DNA from: Prevotella histicola JCM 15637 = DNF00424
GTDB taxonomy: Bacteria > Bacteroidota > Bacteroidia > Bacteroidales > Bacteroidaceae
Reading direction: 5' to 3'
DNA: 58,350 nucleotides
Assembly (NCBI RefSeq): GCF_000613925.1
Contig: NZ_BAJX01000018.1
Location: 1 to 58,350 of the forward strand
This document shows, piece after piece, positions 16,928 through 25,608 of the stretch. Every line of letters begins with the position of its first letter. The first letter of the stretch is position 1. Under the pieces are notes generated by a model. It was not told the DNA's origin. It saw nothing but the letters and a program-made list of their open reading frames with translations, and ran no database searches. The position numbers were made by a program, and so were the translations under genes.

Positions 16928-17872
16928 TTAATCAAGTATTTGACTGATATTGTACAGTGGGCGTTGCTTCACTTCCTCATATATCTTCGCTATATACAGC
17001 CCTACAGCACCGAAAGAGATCATCAGCATAGCCCCAACGAACCATATACTAAGAATCAGAGATGCCCATCCAGGTACTTCTGTGTGGTTGATGAAAGCGT
17101 GAATGACGTAGATACCAATACCAAGACTGATGAAGAGGAAGATGATTCCCAAGTAAATGACGTAGTAGATAGGTTTGACAGAAAAGGAAGTGATACCATC
17201 TAATGCCAGGTTAAGCATCTTTCGCAGGGTATACTTTGAGTGTCCCGCCTCCCGTTCGCGGATATGGTCGTCAACAGTTGTGGACTTTAAGCCAATCAAA
17301 GGGATGAGACCGCGCAGATAAAGGTTACGTTCCTTATAGCCCGAGAGCATCTCGAGCGCCTGACGGCTCATCAATCGGAAGTCGGCATGGTTGAAAATGC
17401 TGTTCACTCCCATCTTTTCTTGCAGCCGATAGAAGGCTTGTGCTGACATACGCTTCAGTAGTGGGTCAGCTGTTCGTGATACTTTCACACCATAAACGAT
17501 GTCATTCCCAGCCTGAAAGTCGTCCACCATCTGCGGAATACATGTCTTGTAATCGTCCTGAAGGTCGGCATCCAGCGTTATAACAGCGTCTGCCCAGTCC
17601 TTAGCAGTCATCATTCCAGCCATGATAGCATTCTGATGTCCCACGTTATGTGCAAGGTTGATACCACGGATACGGGCATTCTGCTTGTGAAGACGGCTGA
17701 TAATCTCCCATGTTCGGTCACGACTACCGTCGTTGACAAACACGATGACCGATTCATTGGATATCTTTCCCTGAGCGATAAGATCGTCGAAGAGTGCTGT
17801 TAAGTGGGCAGCCGACTGTTCCAAAACCTCCTCTTCGTTGTAGCAAGGGGATACTGTTGCGAGTGTTATCAT
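16928..17872 (-). CDS. GtrB/DPM1-like polyprenyl-phosphate glycosyltransferase
   Basis: 314 aa. The N-terminal GT2 domain contains VSPCYNEEEVL, FVNDGSRDRTW and the metal site TLDADLQDD (near residue 98), all typical of dolichol- or undecaprenyl-phosphate sugar transferases (GtrB, ArnC). Two C-terminal transmembrane helices (about 230-300) match the GtrB/ArnC layout. It makes Und-P-sugar on the cytoplasmic side. Upstream, the polysaccharide-deacetylase gene overlaps it by 4 bp, and a GtrA-like gene follows. The order resembles an ArnC/ArnD/flippase set, suggesting deacetylation of the lipid-linked sugar. That is inference. Confidence 0.87.
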   Translation of the reverse strand: MITLATVSPCYNEEEVLEQSAAHLTALFDDLIAQGKISNESVIVFVNDGSRDRTWEIISRLHKQNARIRGINLAHNVGHQNAIMAGMMTAKDWADAVITLDADLQDDYKTCIPQMVDDFQAGNDIVYGVKVSRTADPLLKRMSAQAFYRLQEKMGVNSIFNHADFRLMSRQALEMLSGYKERNLYLRGLIPLIGLKSTTVDDHIREREAGHSKYTLRKMLNLALDGITSFSVKPIYYVIYLGIIFLFISLGIGIYVIHAFINHTEVPGWASLILSIWFVGAMLMISFGAVGLYIAKIYEEVKQRPLYNISQILD

Positions 17873-18654
17873 TTCTGTTTCTTCTGTCTGTTGACGAATT
17901 CTGTGAATGTAATGAACTCCTGTTTATCTGCTTTCATTGCCTTGATAAAACGGTCGAGTCGCTGTTCCAGCTCATGACCACAATGGTTTTTGATGATAAA
18001 AGGCATCTTGAATTCAGGATGTTCCTTGAGGTTATAGAACTCCCAAGGGTGGAAATACGTAACAAAGTATCCATCGTGGCGCAGTACCTGACGTACTAAG
18101 CAATGATAAAACCATTCGGGGAAGTTATGCAAAGCAAGCCAAAAGAGCGGGATACGGAGGTGAGGACTGACGCTGGCAGGTATCTCCATGACCTCATTAC
18201 GCATGAACCAGGTGCGTGGAGTGGTAAGGTGCATGTATCTACCTGGTATGAAAGCAGGGTTCAGAGATGAGTTATAAAGGTATCCAGCCTTCTCTATATC
18301 CTCGTCAGAGACAGGGAACATGCGTGGCTGACGGTAGCCAGTGACCTTCACATCAGCTACTCGTTCTACGATTTCCTTCGACTTGAACACATCCTCCGGC
18401 TGTGGTTTCCAGTGGTCAACACCATGACATCCTATCTCATGTCCCTCGTTCTTGATGCGTTGCATTACTTCTGGAGCATGTTCAGCAAAGTTTCCTGTGC
18501 AGAAGAATGTGGCATGTACGTCGTTAGCCAACAGTATATCGAGGATCTTGTTTGTACCTTCAACGGATACTTTCATGCCCTCCTCAAGTGAGAAGTCTAC
18601 CCCATGTTCGCGTGGAACATCAAACTCTTCCGTGTCAAAGCTCAGCAATATCAT
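17869..18654 (-). CDS. polysaccharide deacetylase (NodB domain)
   Basis: 261 aa cytoplasmic-type protein with no signal peptide. NodB motifs are visible: SFDTEEFD near residues 5-12 (catalytic base and metal Asp), ATFFCTG near 49-55, and EIGCHGVDH near 72-80 (metal histidines). C-terminal HPWEF (near 205) supplies the later His motif. Family members remove N-acetyl or N-formyl groups from sugars. The overlap with the GtrB-like gene suggests the substrate may be an undecaprenyl-phosphate-linked amino sugar, as with ArnD. Transcribed from a TAACTTTG promoter. Confidence 0.85.
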   Translation of the reverse strand: MILLSFDTEEFDVPREHGVDFSLEEGMKVSVEGTNKILDILLANDVHATFFCTGNFAEHAPEVMQRIKNEGHEIGCHGVDHWKPQPEDVFKSKEIVERVADVKVTGYRQPRMFPVSDEDIEKAGYLYNSSLNPAFIPGRYMHLTTPRTWFMRNEVMEIPASVSPHLRIPLFWLALHNFPEWFYHCLVRQVLRHDGYFVTYFHPWEFYNLKEHPEFKMPFIIKNHCGHELEQRLDRFIKAMKADKQEFITFTEFVNRQKKQK

Positions 18655-18680
18655 TTCAGTTTCCTTTATTTATTCTCCTG

Positions 18681-18688
18681 CAAAGTTA
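18681..18688 (-). promoter_or_regulatory. -7 element of the deacetylase-gtrB-gtrA operon
   Basis: TAACTTTG on the minus strand, 27 bp before the ATG. No convincing -33 TTG is visible. Confidence 0.6.
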
Positions 18689-18876
18689 CAATAAAATATC
18701 TTATCTGTAACTATTGTTATAGTAAAGGATGTCAAATTTAAGTTGTCGGGTATTGCCTTTGTGTATTACATAATTGTCACTGGTTCGTAAAAACGTTCCT
18801 TATTCGTTGGTCATTAACACCTTACAGCACACCTTGTGGCGGTTGGAAAGCCTGTTTGTTGTCGTTTTCTTCTGAT

Positions 18877-18961
18877 GTGTTGCAGCCTAGCACCAATGGT
18901 GTTGCAGCCCAGCACATATGGAGTTGATGGTAAGCACCAGTCGTGCTAAGCGCTTAACGTC
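18877..18961. repeat. 22-bp-period tandem array (array B)
   Basis: Four 22-bp units start at 18877. The first two share the core GTGTTGCAGCCTAGCAC or a close variant with arms GTGYT/AGCAC. About 75 of 85 positions match the reverse complement of array A (10971-11055). It lies upstream of the deacetylase operon, so arrays A and B bracket the glycan cluster as inverted copies 7.9 kb apart. The remainder of the 553-bp gap to 19207 shows no gene. Confidence 0.8.
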
Positions 18962-19147
18962 TCCCCGATAGCTACTGAAGCGATGGCAATGTATAGTTGA
19001 AAGAATACAGAAACACCACAGATGGACAGGAGTTATATGGTTCTAAAGGGGCTGTTTCTCAGAAGAAAAGATGTCGTAACTTCTTAAAAGATAATCCAGC
19101 AGGGGCTTCAGTGTCATTTAAGATCCCCTTACGGGAATAATATACAA

Positions 19148-19175
19148 ACAGCACATCTGAAAACAGATGTGCTGT
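19148..19175 (-). terminator. hairpin after the outer membrane protein gene
   Basis: Perfect 12-bp stem ACAGCACATCTG/CAGATGTGCTGT with an AAAA loop, 32 bp beyond the minus-strand stop codon and followed by AT-rich sequence. Confidence 0.7.
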
Positions 19176-19207
19176 TACTATATATAATAAGGTGTGTTTG
19201 AAATGTC

Positions 19208-19801
19208 TTAAAATGCCTTTCCAAAGCTGATATAAGGGGCTGCCATCACCGTGTGGGCACTCTGTCGGGTCTTATCAAGCGTCAATGCAGTTGTCAGACC
19301 CACGCGGAATTGGAAGCCACGGGTGGAGGTGTAGCGGTAACCTACGTCTGTATAGCCAAATGCACTCACCTTATTCTCCGAAAAGCTAACGGTCTTTGCA
19401 ACATAAGAACCAGATGGGTTGCTTGGGGCCTCATATTGAGTTACGCGGTAATGGTCATTGTATAACCCAACATTTACACCCACTCCCAACTCAAGTTTGC
19501 TCTTTCTCTTTCCGATGAGATAGTTTACTTCCAACGGAATAGAGTATACGCGGGTTGATGTAGCGTCGCCAAAGAACCAGTTAGACTCGGAATATCCAAA
19601 GCCCAGACCCGTACGATAGCCCCATGGAGAACCCTCCTTGAAGCGTGCATCATAGTTGATTCCAACCATCATGCTGGGTCCTAACAGTTCCAGGTAGACA
19701 CTCTTGTCACGTGATTGTTCCTCTTGTGCAGAGGCAGTCAGTGTCCCTGTTAACAGAAATAGTCCTGTTAACAATATGAGTCTCAAGTTTAAAGTCTTCA
19801 T
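19208..19801 (-). CDS. outer membrane beta-barrel protein
   Basis: 197 aa. An N-terminal signal peptide (MKTLNLRLILLTGLFLLTG..., cleavage near ASA-QEE) precedes alternating amphipathic strands ending in an aromatic residue (YISFGKAF), a typical barrel C-terminus. About eight strands would fit the length, as in small porin or OmpA-like barrels of Bacteroidota. No plug, OmpA-like or enzymatic motif is present, so its role is unknown. Monocistronic, with a TACCTTTG element about 60 bp upstream and a strong hairpin downstream. Confidence 0.75.
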   Translation of the reverse strand: MKTLNLRLILLTGLFLLTGTLTASAQEEQSRDKSVYLELLGPSMMVGINYDARFKEGSPWGYRTGLGFGYSESNWFFGDATSTRVYSIPLEVNYLIGKRKSKLELGVGVNVGLYNDHYRVTQYEAPSNPSGSYVAKTVSFSENKVSAFGYTDVGYRYTSTRGFQFRVGLTTALTLDKTRQSAHTVMAAPYISFGKAF

Positions 19802-19860
19802 AATTATTGTCTTATGTTTTTAGTTTAATAATGTTTATAGATGTACTTAGTAGATGCTTA

Positions 19861-19868
19861 CAAAGGTA
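19861..19868 (-). promoter_or_regulatory. -7 element of the outer membrane protein gene
   Basis: TACCTTTG on the minus strand, about 60 bp before the start codon. Matches TAnnTTTG; no -33 box is obvious. Confidence 0.5.
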
Positions 19869-20065
19869 AAAAACTTTTTTATAAAATCATCTTGTCATAT
19901 TCTAAAACCTAGATTATTCTCCTTATAAATAAAGATGTGCATCTTTGGGAAGGTATGTCCTAATGGAAAAAATCTTTAAAAAGCACACTTTAAATATCAA
20001 TTCATTGTGTTTTTCTCCTTAAAACATTTTGTTATATCAATAATATTTCGCACTTTTGTCCTCAG

Positions 20066-20100
20066 TTATACTAACATAAACAAAAAGACAATCTGTGGAA
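20066..20100 (+). repeat. direct repeat, copy 1, upstream of the GH16 gene
   Basis: TTATACTAACATAAACAAA followed by 16 similar bases. A 31-of-35 match lies at 21166-21200, exactly 1100 bp downstream, where it covers the korA start. Here GTG stands where korA has ATG. Upstream, CACTTTTG (20051-20058) is a near-consensus -7 element. The rest of the 19802-20232 gap shows no gene. Confidence 0.7.
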
Positions 20101-20232
20101 TGGCATTTCTGACATGTGATGTTGAGGTGTATGAATCAATCTTGTGCCAGATATTGAACGTGAAAAACTCATTTATATGAGTAGAACATAATCTCCATAG
20201 TTCATGCTGTTACAGTGGAATCTTTGTTAAAT

Positions 20233-21117
20233 ATGTCACGAAAGAAACGCAACAAGCAGATGCTCGCAATGGTTTTAATAGCCTTATTTGTAGCAGTCTC
20301 ATCAGCACAAGCCGTTAGCTTTTCTGGTGGAGGTGAGTTGTGCGTTACGGAATCGGCTGCTTCGCGTTCGGAATATGTGCTTGTTTTCAGAGATGAATTC
20401 AATAAACCCGATGGTACATTGCCCGATCCTGAGGTGTGGACGCCTTGTGTGCGCCGTCCCAAAGTGACATGGGCACGCTTCTTGAGCAACTCTCCTAAGG
20501 TTGCTTTCATACAGGATGGGAATCTTGTTCTGCGTGCAATTCCTAATCCGAACAGGTCAACAGATGACGTAGACATGCTGACAGGTGGTATTAACAGTAG
20601 TCAGAAGTTCGCTTTTCGTTATGGTCGTGTAGAATGTCGAGCACTTGTTAACCCTTTTGTCGGTAACTTCCCAGCTATCTGGATGATGCCAAAAACGGCG
20701 TTGGCATGGCCAAAAGGAGGAGAGATAGACATCTTTGAACAGATAAATACGGAGCAGAAAGCCTATAGTACAGTACATTCTGCATGGACGAAGAGTCACC
20801 CTGATGAGACGCATTCTGGTAATGTGAACTTACCAATGAACCGTTATCACATCTACGCTTTGGAATGGGAAAAGGACGTTTTGACATTCTTTGCAGATGG
20901 TAAACAGGTGTATCAATATAAGAAACAGAACGATAGTCAGGAGCAATGGCCCTTTGATAAGTCTGATTTTTACCTGATACTCAATCAGTCTGTAGGCGAT
21001 GGTACATGGGCAAAGATGCCAGATGTCATGCATACATATGAGATGCGGATTGATTGGATACGTGTTTATCAGAAGAAAAAAGATATTCCTCAAGTTGCAA
21101 AATCTGCTGTAAGCTGA
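20233..21117 (+). CDS. secreted family 16 glycoside hydrolase
   Basis: About 294 aa from ATG 20233; a GTG at 20215 would add six residues before the charged signal start. The signal peptide (MSRKKRNKQMLAMVLIALF..., cleavage near SAQA) is followed by a laminarinase/lichenase-type GH16 domain. The retaining catalytic motif GEIDIFEQ (near 163-170) supplies nucleophile and acid/base Glu. FRYGRVECRA, IWMMPK and the C-terminal MRIDWIRVYQ are standard GH16 blocks. It hydrolyses beta-1,3 and/or beta-1,4 glucans or related galactans; the exact polymer is not evident. It is flanked by a direct repeat whose second copy holds the korA start, so its position may be an insertion. Confidence 0.88.
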   Translation: MSRKKRNKQMLAMVLIALFVAVSSAQAVSFSGGGELCVTESAASRSEYVLVFRDEFNKPDGTLPDPEVWTPCVRRPKVTWARFLSNSPKVAFIQDGNLVLRAIPNPNRSTDDVDMLTGGINSSQKFAFRYGRVECRALVNPFVGNFPAIWMMPKTALAWPKGGEIDIFEQINTEQKAYSTVHSAWTKSHPDETHSGNVNLPMNRYHIYALEWEKDVLTFFADGKQVYQYKKQNDSQEQWPFDKSDFYLILNQSVGDGTWAKMPDVMHTYEMRIDWIRVYQKKKDIPQVAKSAVS

Positions 21118-21165
21118 TTTCTAACAGCAATGTTGAGGGAGTATATAATATCAGAATAAAAATGA

Positions 21166-21200
21166 TTATACTAACATAAACAAAGAAATAATCTATGGAA
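21166..21200 (+). repeat. direct repeat, copy 2, at the korA start
   Basis: Shares the first 19 bases with 20066-20084 and 12 of the following 16. It contains the ATG of korA. Confidence 0.7.
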
Positions 21201-23108
21201 GAACAAATCGAAGTGAAAGAACTCGACAATGTTGTAGTACATTTCTCTGGTGATTCTGGTGATGGTATGCAGCTTGCGGGAAACATTTTCACCACTGTTT
21301 CGGCAACAGTGGGCAATGGTGTGTCTACATTTCCGGACTATCCGGCAGACATTCGTGCCCCGCAAGGGTCTTTAACGGGTGTGAGTGGGTTCCAGGTTCA
21401 CATTGGAGCAGGTAAGGTTTATACCCCAGGTGACCGTTGTGACGTGCTTGTAGCAATGAATGCTGCTGCACTGAAGATGCAGTATAGACACTGTAAACCT
21501 AATGGAACAATCATTATTGATACTGATTCTTTCGGTCAGCGTGACCTTCAGAAGGCAGAGTTTCGTAGTGATGACTACCTCGGAGAGATGGGTATTGACC
21601 CAGATCGGGTGGTAGCTTGTCCGATAACAAAGATGGTCAAGGACTGTCTTGCAGACACTGGAATGGACAATAAGTCCATGTTAAAGTGCCGAAACATGTT
21701 TGCCTTAGGTCTTGTTTGCTGGCTTTTCAACCGTGATCTCACCTTAGTTAATAATTACCTTGAGAAGAAATTCAAGAAGAAACCTGCTATTGCTGAGGCT
21801 AATATACGTGTTGTTCAGGCTGGATATGACTATGGACACAATGTTCATGCATCTGTTCCAAACACCTATCGGGTAGAATCTGCAGTGAAAGAGCCTGGTC
21901 GTTACATGGATATTACGGGTAATAAGGCAACTGCTTATGGCCTTATGGCTGCTGCAGAGCGTGCTGGTCTGCGTTTGTTCTTAGGTTCTTATCCTATCAC
22001 ACCAGCAACGGATATCCTTCACGAGTTGGCTAAACACAAGTCAATGGGTGTAACAACGGTTCAGTGTGAGGACGAGATAGCAGGTTGTGCATCGGCTATC
22101 GGAGCTGCATTTGCAGGCGCTTTGGCTGCCACATCAACCTCTGGACCTGGTATTTGTTTGAAGAGTGAGGCCATGAACCTTGCCCTTATCGATGAGTTAC
22201 CATTGGTTATCGTTGACGTACAACGTGGTGGTCCATCAACAGGTATGCCTACAAAGAGTGAGCAGACCGACCTGTTACAGGTGCTTTATGGGCGTAATGG
22301 TGAGAGTCCAATGCCTGTTATTGCTGCAACAAGCCCTACAGATTGTTTCGATGCAGCCTATAATGCGTGCAAGATAGCACTGGAACACATGACACCTGTG
22401 GTACTTCTTACTGATGCTTTCATTGCTAATGGTTCGTCAGCATGGAAACTTCCGAACATAGAAGAGCTGCCTGAGATTCATCCACACTTTGTTACTGAGG
22501 ATCAGAAGTATAAGTATACTCCATACAAACGTGACCCAGAGACACTCGCTCGTTACTGGGCTATCCCTGGAACAGAGGGATATACGCATATACTTGGTGG
22601 TCTTGAGAAGGATGGAGAGACGGGAAGTATCTCTACAGATCCTGAGAATCACGACAAGATGGACCGTCTTCGTTGGGATAAGGTGGCACGTATCCCTGTG
22701 CCAGACTTGAAGGTTTTGGGTGATGAAAAGGATGCTGACCTCCTTATTGTGGGCTTCGGAAGTAGTTATGGTCACCTCTATTCAGCAATGGAAGAGTTGC
22801 GTGCAAAAGGTCATAAGGTTGCTTTGGCACAGTTCAAGTATGTGAATCCGTTACCAAAGAACACTGCTGAAGTGCTTGCTCGTTATAAGAAAGTTGTTGT
22901 AGCAGAGCAGAATCTTGGTCAGTTGGCAGCCCTTCTGCGTATTCGTATCAACCACTTCGCTCCTTATCAGTATAACCAAGTTAAGGGTCAACCATTCGTT
23001 GTCAGCGAGTTGGTTACTACATTTGAGAAGCTCCTCAAGCTCCATTGCCAAAAGAAGAGAGTGGTACGTTCTATACAAAGATACTTCAGTAAACGAGTAT
23101 ATAAGTGA
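21195..23108 (+). CDS. korA: 2-oxoacid:acceptor oxidoreductase, alpha subunit (fused gamma-alpha)
   Basis: 637 aa. The N-terminal gamma-type domain (about 1-190) opens with HFSGDSGDGMQLAGNIF. The alpha domain follows from about 235 (TGNKATAYGLMAAAERAGLR), then the pyrimidine-binding and C-terminal domains (GFGSSYGHLYSAMEELRAKG). With KorB it oxidatively decarboxylates a 2-oxoacid, most likely 2-oxoglutarate, to acyl-CoA and reduced ferredoxin; related enzymes prefer pyruvate or branched 2-oxoacids. The last 20 or so residues (LHCQKKRVVRSIQRYF...) are basic and look unlike a usual end, which could be a late frameshift or natural variation. korB follows after 173 bp. Confidence 0.9.
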   Translation: MEEQIEVKELDNVVVHFSGDSGDGMQLAGNIFTTVSATVGNGVSTFPDYPADIRAPQGSLTGVSGFQVHIGAGKVYTPGDRCDVLVAMNAAALKMQYRHCKPNGTIIIDTDSFGQRDLQKAEFRSDDYLGEMGIDPDRVVACPITKMVKDCLADTGMDNKSMLKCRNMFALGLVCWLFNRDLTLVNNYLEKKFKKKPAIAEANIRVVQAGYDYGHNVHASVPNTYRVESAVKEPGRYMDITGNKATAYGLMAAAERAGLRLFLGSYPITPATDILHELAKHKSMGVTTVQCEDEIAGCASAIGAAFAGALAATSTSGPGICLKSEAMNLALIDELPLVIVDVQRGGPSTGMPTKSEQTDLLQVLYGRNGESPMPVIAATSPTDCFDAAYNACKIALEHMTPVVLLTDAFIANGSSAWKLPNIEELPEIHPHFVTEDQKYKYTPYKRDPETLARYWAIPGTEGYTHILGGLEKDGETGSISTDPENHDKMDRLRWDKVARIPVPDLKVLGDEKDADLLIVGFGSSYGHLYSAMEELRAKGHKVALAQFKYVNPLPKNTAEVLARYKKVVVAEQNLGQLAALLRIRINHFAPYQYNQVKGQPFVVSELVTTFEKLLKLHCQKKRVVRSIQRYFSKRVYK

Positions 23109-23281
23109 ATGAGTTGGCGAGTTATGGGTTAAGAAGCGTCGGAATTAGCTGTAAAGCAGGTTCTATTATGGAGAAATAACATCAGGTTTAGATAAGTCTA
23201 AAATCCTGACTCCCTAACTTCTTGTCTTCAATAACTCCCCAAACTCCTTTAACTTCTCTAACTCCTTAAATTAAAAAAGAC

Positions 23282-24291
23282 ATGAATCAATATACAGCAC
23301 AAGACTTTAAGAAAGGCCAACCACGCTGGTGTCCAGGTTGTGGTGACCACTTTTTCCTTGCCAGTCTGCAGAAAGCAATGGCCGAACTGGGCGTTCCTCC
23401 TTATGAAACGGCCGTCATCAGTGGTATCGGATGCTCAAGCCGATTGCCTTATTATGCTAACACTTATGCCATGCAGACCATTCATGGTCGTGCAGCAGCC
23501 ATATCTACAGGGGCGAAAGTAACCAATCCAAACCTCACTATATGGCAGGTTTCGGGCGATGGTGATGCTCTTGCCATCGGTGGTAACCACTTCATTCACG
23601 CTATGCGCCGTAATGTTGACCTGAATATGATCCTTCTGAATAACCGTATCTATGGTTTGACAAAGGGTCAGTATTCACCAACCAGTCCACGAGGCTTCGT
23701 GTCTAAGTCCAGTCCTTTCGGTACAACGGAGGACCCATTCCGCCCAGCAGAGCTCTGTTTTGGTGCGCGTGGTAACTTCTTTGCACGTAGTGTGGCAAGT
23801 GACAATAATGAGACTATTGCTATTCTGAAGGCTGCTTATCAGCACAAAGGTGCTGCCGTATGTGAGATTTTGCAGAATTGTGTCATCTTTAATGATAACT
23901 GTCACAGTTCCGTTTATACCTCTCAGGGACGCAAAGAGAATGCTATCTACGTTAAACATGGCGAACCTTTGATCTTTGGACCTAACCAAGAATATGGTCT
24001 TATACAGGAAGGTTTTGGCCTGAAGGTGGTGAAGATTGGTGAGAATGGTGTGAAGAAAGAGGATATTCTCGTACATGATGCCCATTGTCAGGACAATACT
24101 TTGCAGCTGAAACTTGCATGATGAGTAATGAAGACGGCTTCCCTATAGCACTCGGAGTCATCCGTGACGTTGAAGCACCTACCTATGATGCTGCTGTCAA
24201 TCAACAGATAGAGGAGGTGAAGGCACAGAAGCATTACCACAACTTCATGGAAATGCTGGAAACCAACGATATATGGGAGGTCAAAGAATAA
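23282..24291 (+). CDS. korB: 2-oxoacid:acceptor oxidoreductase, beta subunit (frameshifted)
   Basis: About 336 aa once repaired. The ThDP-binding beta subunit has the CxxC iron-sulfur motif WCPGCGDH near residue 20, SGIGCSSRLPYY, and the ThDP motif GDGDALAIGGNH followed by NNRIYGLTKGQYSPTS. The frame breaks near 24117-24119: with one more A the sequence reads LKLAMMSNEDGFPIALG, but as given the frame stops at 24121. The downstream part, to WEVKE, is fully conserved in style. Partner of korA. Confidence 0.85.
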
Positions 24292-24312
24292 TAAAATAAG
24301 ACAAAAAGAAGC

Positions 24313-24343
24313 TTGCATGGGAAAGAGAAATGGTGTATCTTTG
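24313..24343 (+). promoter_or_regulatory. promoter of the LytTR gene
   Basis: TTG at 24313-24315, a 20-bp gap, then TATCTTTG at 24336-24343; 25 bp before the ATG. Confidence 0.7.
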
Positions 24344-24368
24344 TAATCTGATAACCATATGATACATC

Positions 24369-25202
24369 ATGAACAGACTATCTTCTTTCCTACATAGCAA
24401 GAGTATTTTACAGGCAAATGCCAATCACTGGCGCACAGATGTGGTGTCAGGGATTGGCATTTTCTTGTTTCTTTATCTTTTACAACCCTTTGGTATCAGT
24501 CAATATCAGGGTAATACTCTTCTTATGTGTCTTGGTTTTGGTGCGATGACGGTATGTGTTCAGTGGCTCTGTACGGCTCTTTTCTTTGGCAGAACGTCAA
24601 AAAGAAAACAGCAGATAACCAATGGCTATTCCCTTTTGCATAGTATTGTTACAGAATTGGCAATGGCTGTTTCAATGACTATCTATGCAGCTTTCTTCTT
24701 CGGCGAGCCCTTGAGTTGGGCATTGTTTGGGTTGTTCTTTTACTGGACTTTCCTCATTTGGCTACTTGTTATGGGACTCTCTGTGCTGTTAAGTAAGAAC
24801 AGAATACTGAATAACAGACTGGAGGAGCTGATTAAAAAGACTACTGATGAGCAAGCAGGAGTCATGATAACCCTACATGATCAGAATCTTCGAGGAGCTG
24901 ATCTCACATTACCCATCAATGATTTGCTTTATATTGAATCACGAAAAAACAATGTTTCCGTATGTTATATAAAAGAGGGAAGGGTTGAAAAGACGGAACT
25001 TCGCTCAACGTTGTCTGCTCTGAAAAGTGGTCTTCCTTACGAAAACATCTTCCAATGTCACCGTTCTTTCCTTGTTAATATCAATAATATCATTTCAGCA
25101 AAGGGTAATTCTAATGGTTATCAGTTGCGCCTTTCTAGTTGTGAAGATATTATTCCCGTCTCCCGTTCATTTGTCCCCGGGCTTCGTTCTTTTGTAGATT
25201 AG
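24369..25202 (+). CDS. membrane-anchored LytTR DNA-binding regulator
   Basis: 277 aa. Four hydrophobic segments (about 24-150) are followed by a linker and a C-terminal LytTR domain (about 175-277) with LPINDLLYIESRKNNVSVCY, TLSALKSGLP, FQCHRSFLVNINNI and VSRSFVPGLRSF. LytTR domains bind imperfect direct repeats in promoters. There is no receiver or kinase domain and no kinase gene beside it, so it is an orphan regulator, perhaps sensing a membrane signal directly. Targets are unknown. Confidence 0.87.
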   Translation: MNRLSSFLHSKSILQANANHWRTDVVSGIGIFLFLYLLQPFGISQYQGNTLLMCLGFGAMTVCVQWLCTALFFGRTSKRKQQITNGYSLLHSIVTELAMAVSMTIYAAFFFGEPLSWALFGLFFYWTFLIWLLVMGLSVLLSKNRILNNRLEELIKKTTDEQAGVMITLHDQNLRGADLTLPINDLLYIESRKNNVSVCYIKEGRVEKTELRSTLSALKSGLPYENIFQCHRSFLVNINNIISAKGNSNGYQLRLSSCEDIIPVSRSFVPGLRSFVD

Positions 25203-25271
25203 TGTGCGGAAACGCTGCGTTTAGTCTGTTAATATTCCCCTTTTAGAATTCATTTTGTGCTATTACAGAAA

Positions 25272-25359
25272 ATTACAAGGCGCTTGTAGAAGTATTACAG
25301 ACGCCTTGTAGAAGTATTACAAAGGCCTTGTAATCTTTCTACAAAGCCTTTGTAATTTC
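25272..25359. repeat. 22-bp-period tandem array (array E)
   Basis: Four units of 22 bp (25272, 25294, 25316, 25338) with palindromic cores ACAAGGCGCTTGT, ACAGACGCCTTGT, ACAAAGGCCTTGT and ACAAAGCCTTTGT, joined by 9-bp linkers. It lies between two plus-strand genes, 70 bp after the LytTR stop. The rest of the 406-bp gap has a promoter but no gene. Confidence 0.8.
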
Positions 25360-25515
25360 TGGAGAAGGGACTTCTATCTTCTGAGAGCGGCTCTTCTGTC
25401 CCTTGTTTTGTACTCTTTGACGTACTTTTTTAATGTTATTCATTCGTCCCAAAACGTAGTATTTCAGCGTCTTTGATAGCTATATAGCCCATGTTCTCGT
25501 TGTCTGTCCCCACTA

Positions 25516-25547
25516 TTTGGAGGCAGAAAAAAGCCTTCATACATTTG
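25516..25547 (+). promoter_or_regulatory. promoter of the secreted TPR-like gene
   Basis: TTTG at 25516-25519, a 20-bp gap, then TACATTTG at 25540-25547; a textbook Bacteroidota promoter about 60 bp before the ATG. Confidence 0.75.
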
Positions 25548-25608
25548 CATCAGAAATTTATATTTCAACTTTTAAAATTAATATGTTTCACTTTAAAAAT
25601 TTAAATGT

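Noticed and set aside
11146..18654. The glycan cluster as a horizontally acquired O-antigen island
   Set aside because: No Wzx/Wzy genes, integrase or tRNA are visible, and base use appears similar to the neighbours; only the bracketing arrays hint at mobility.
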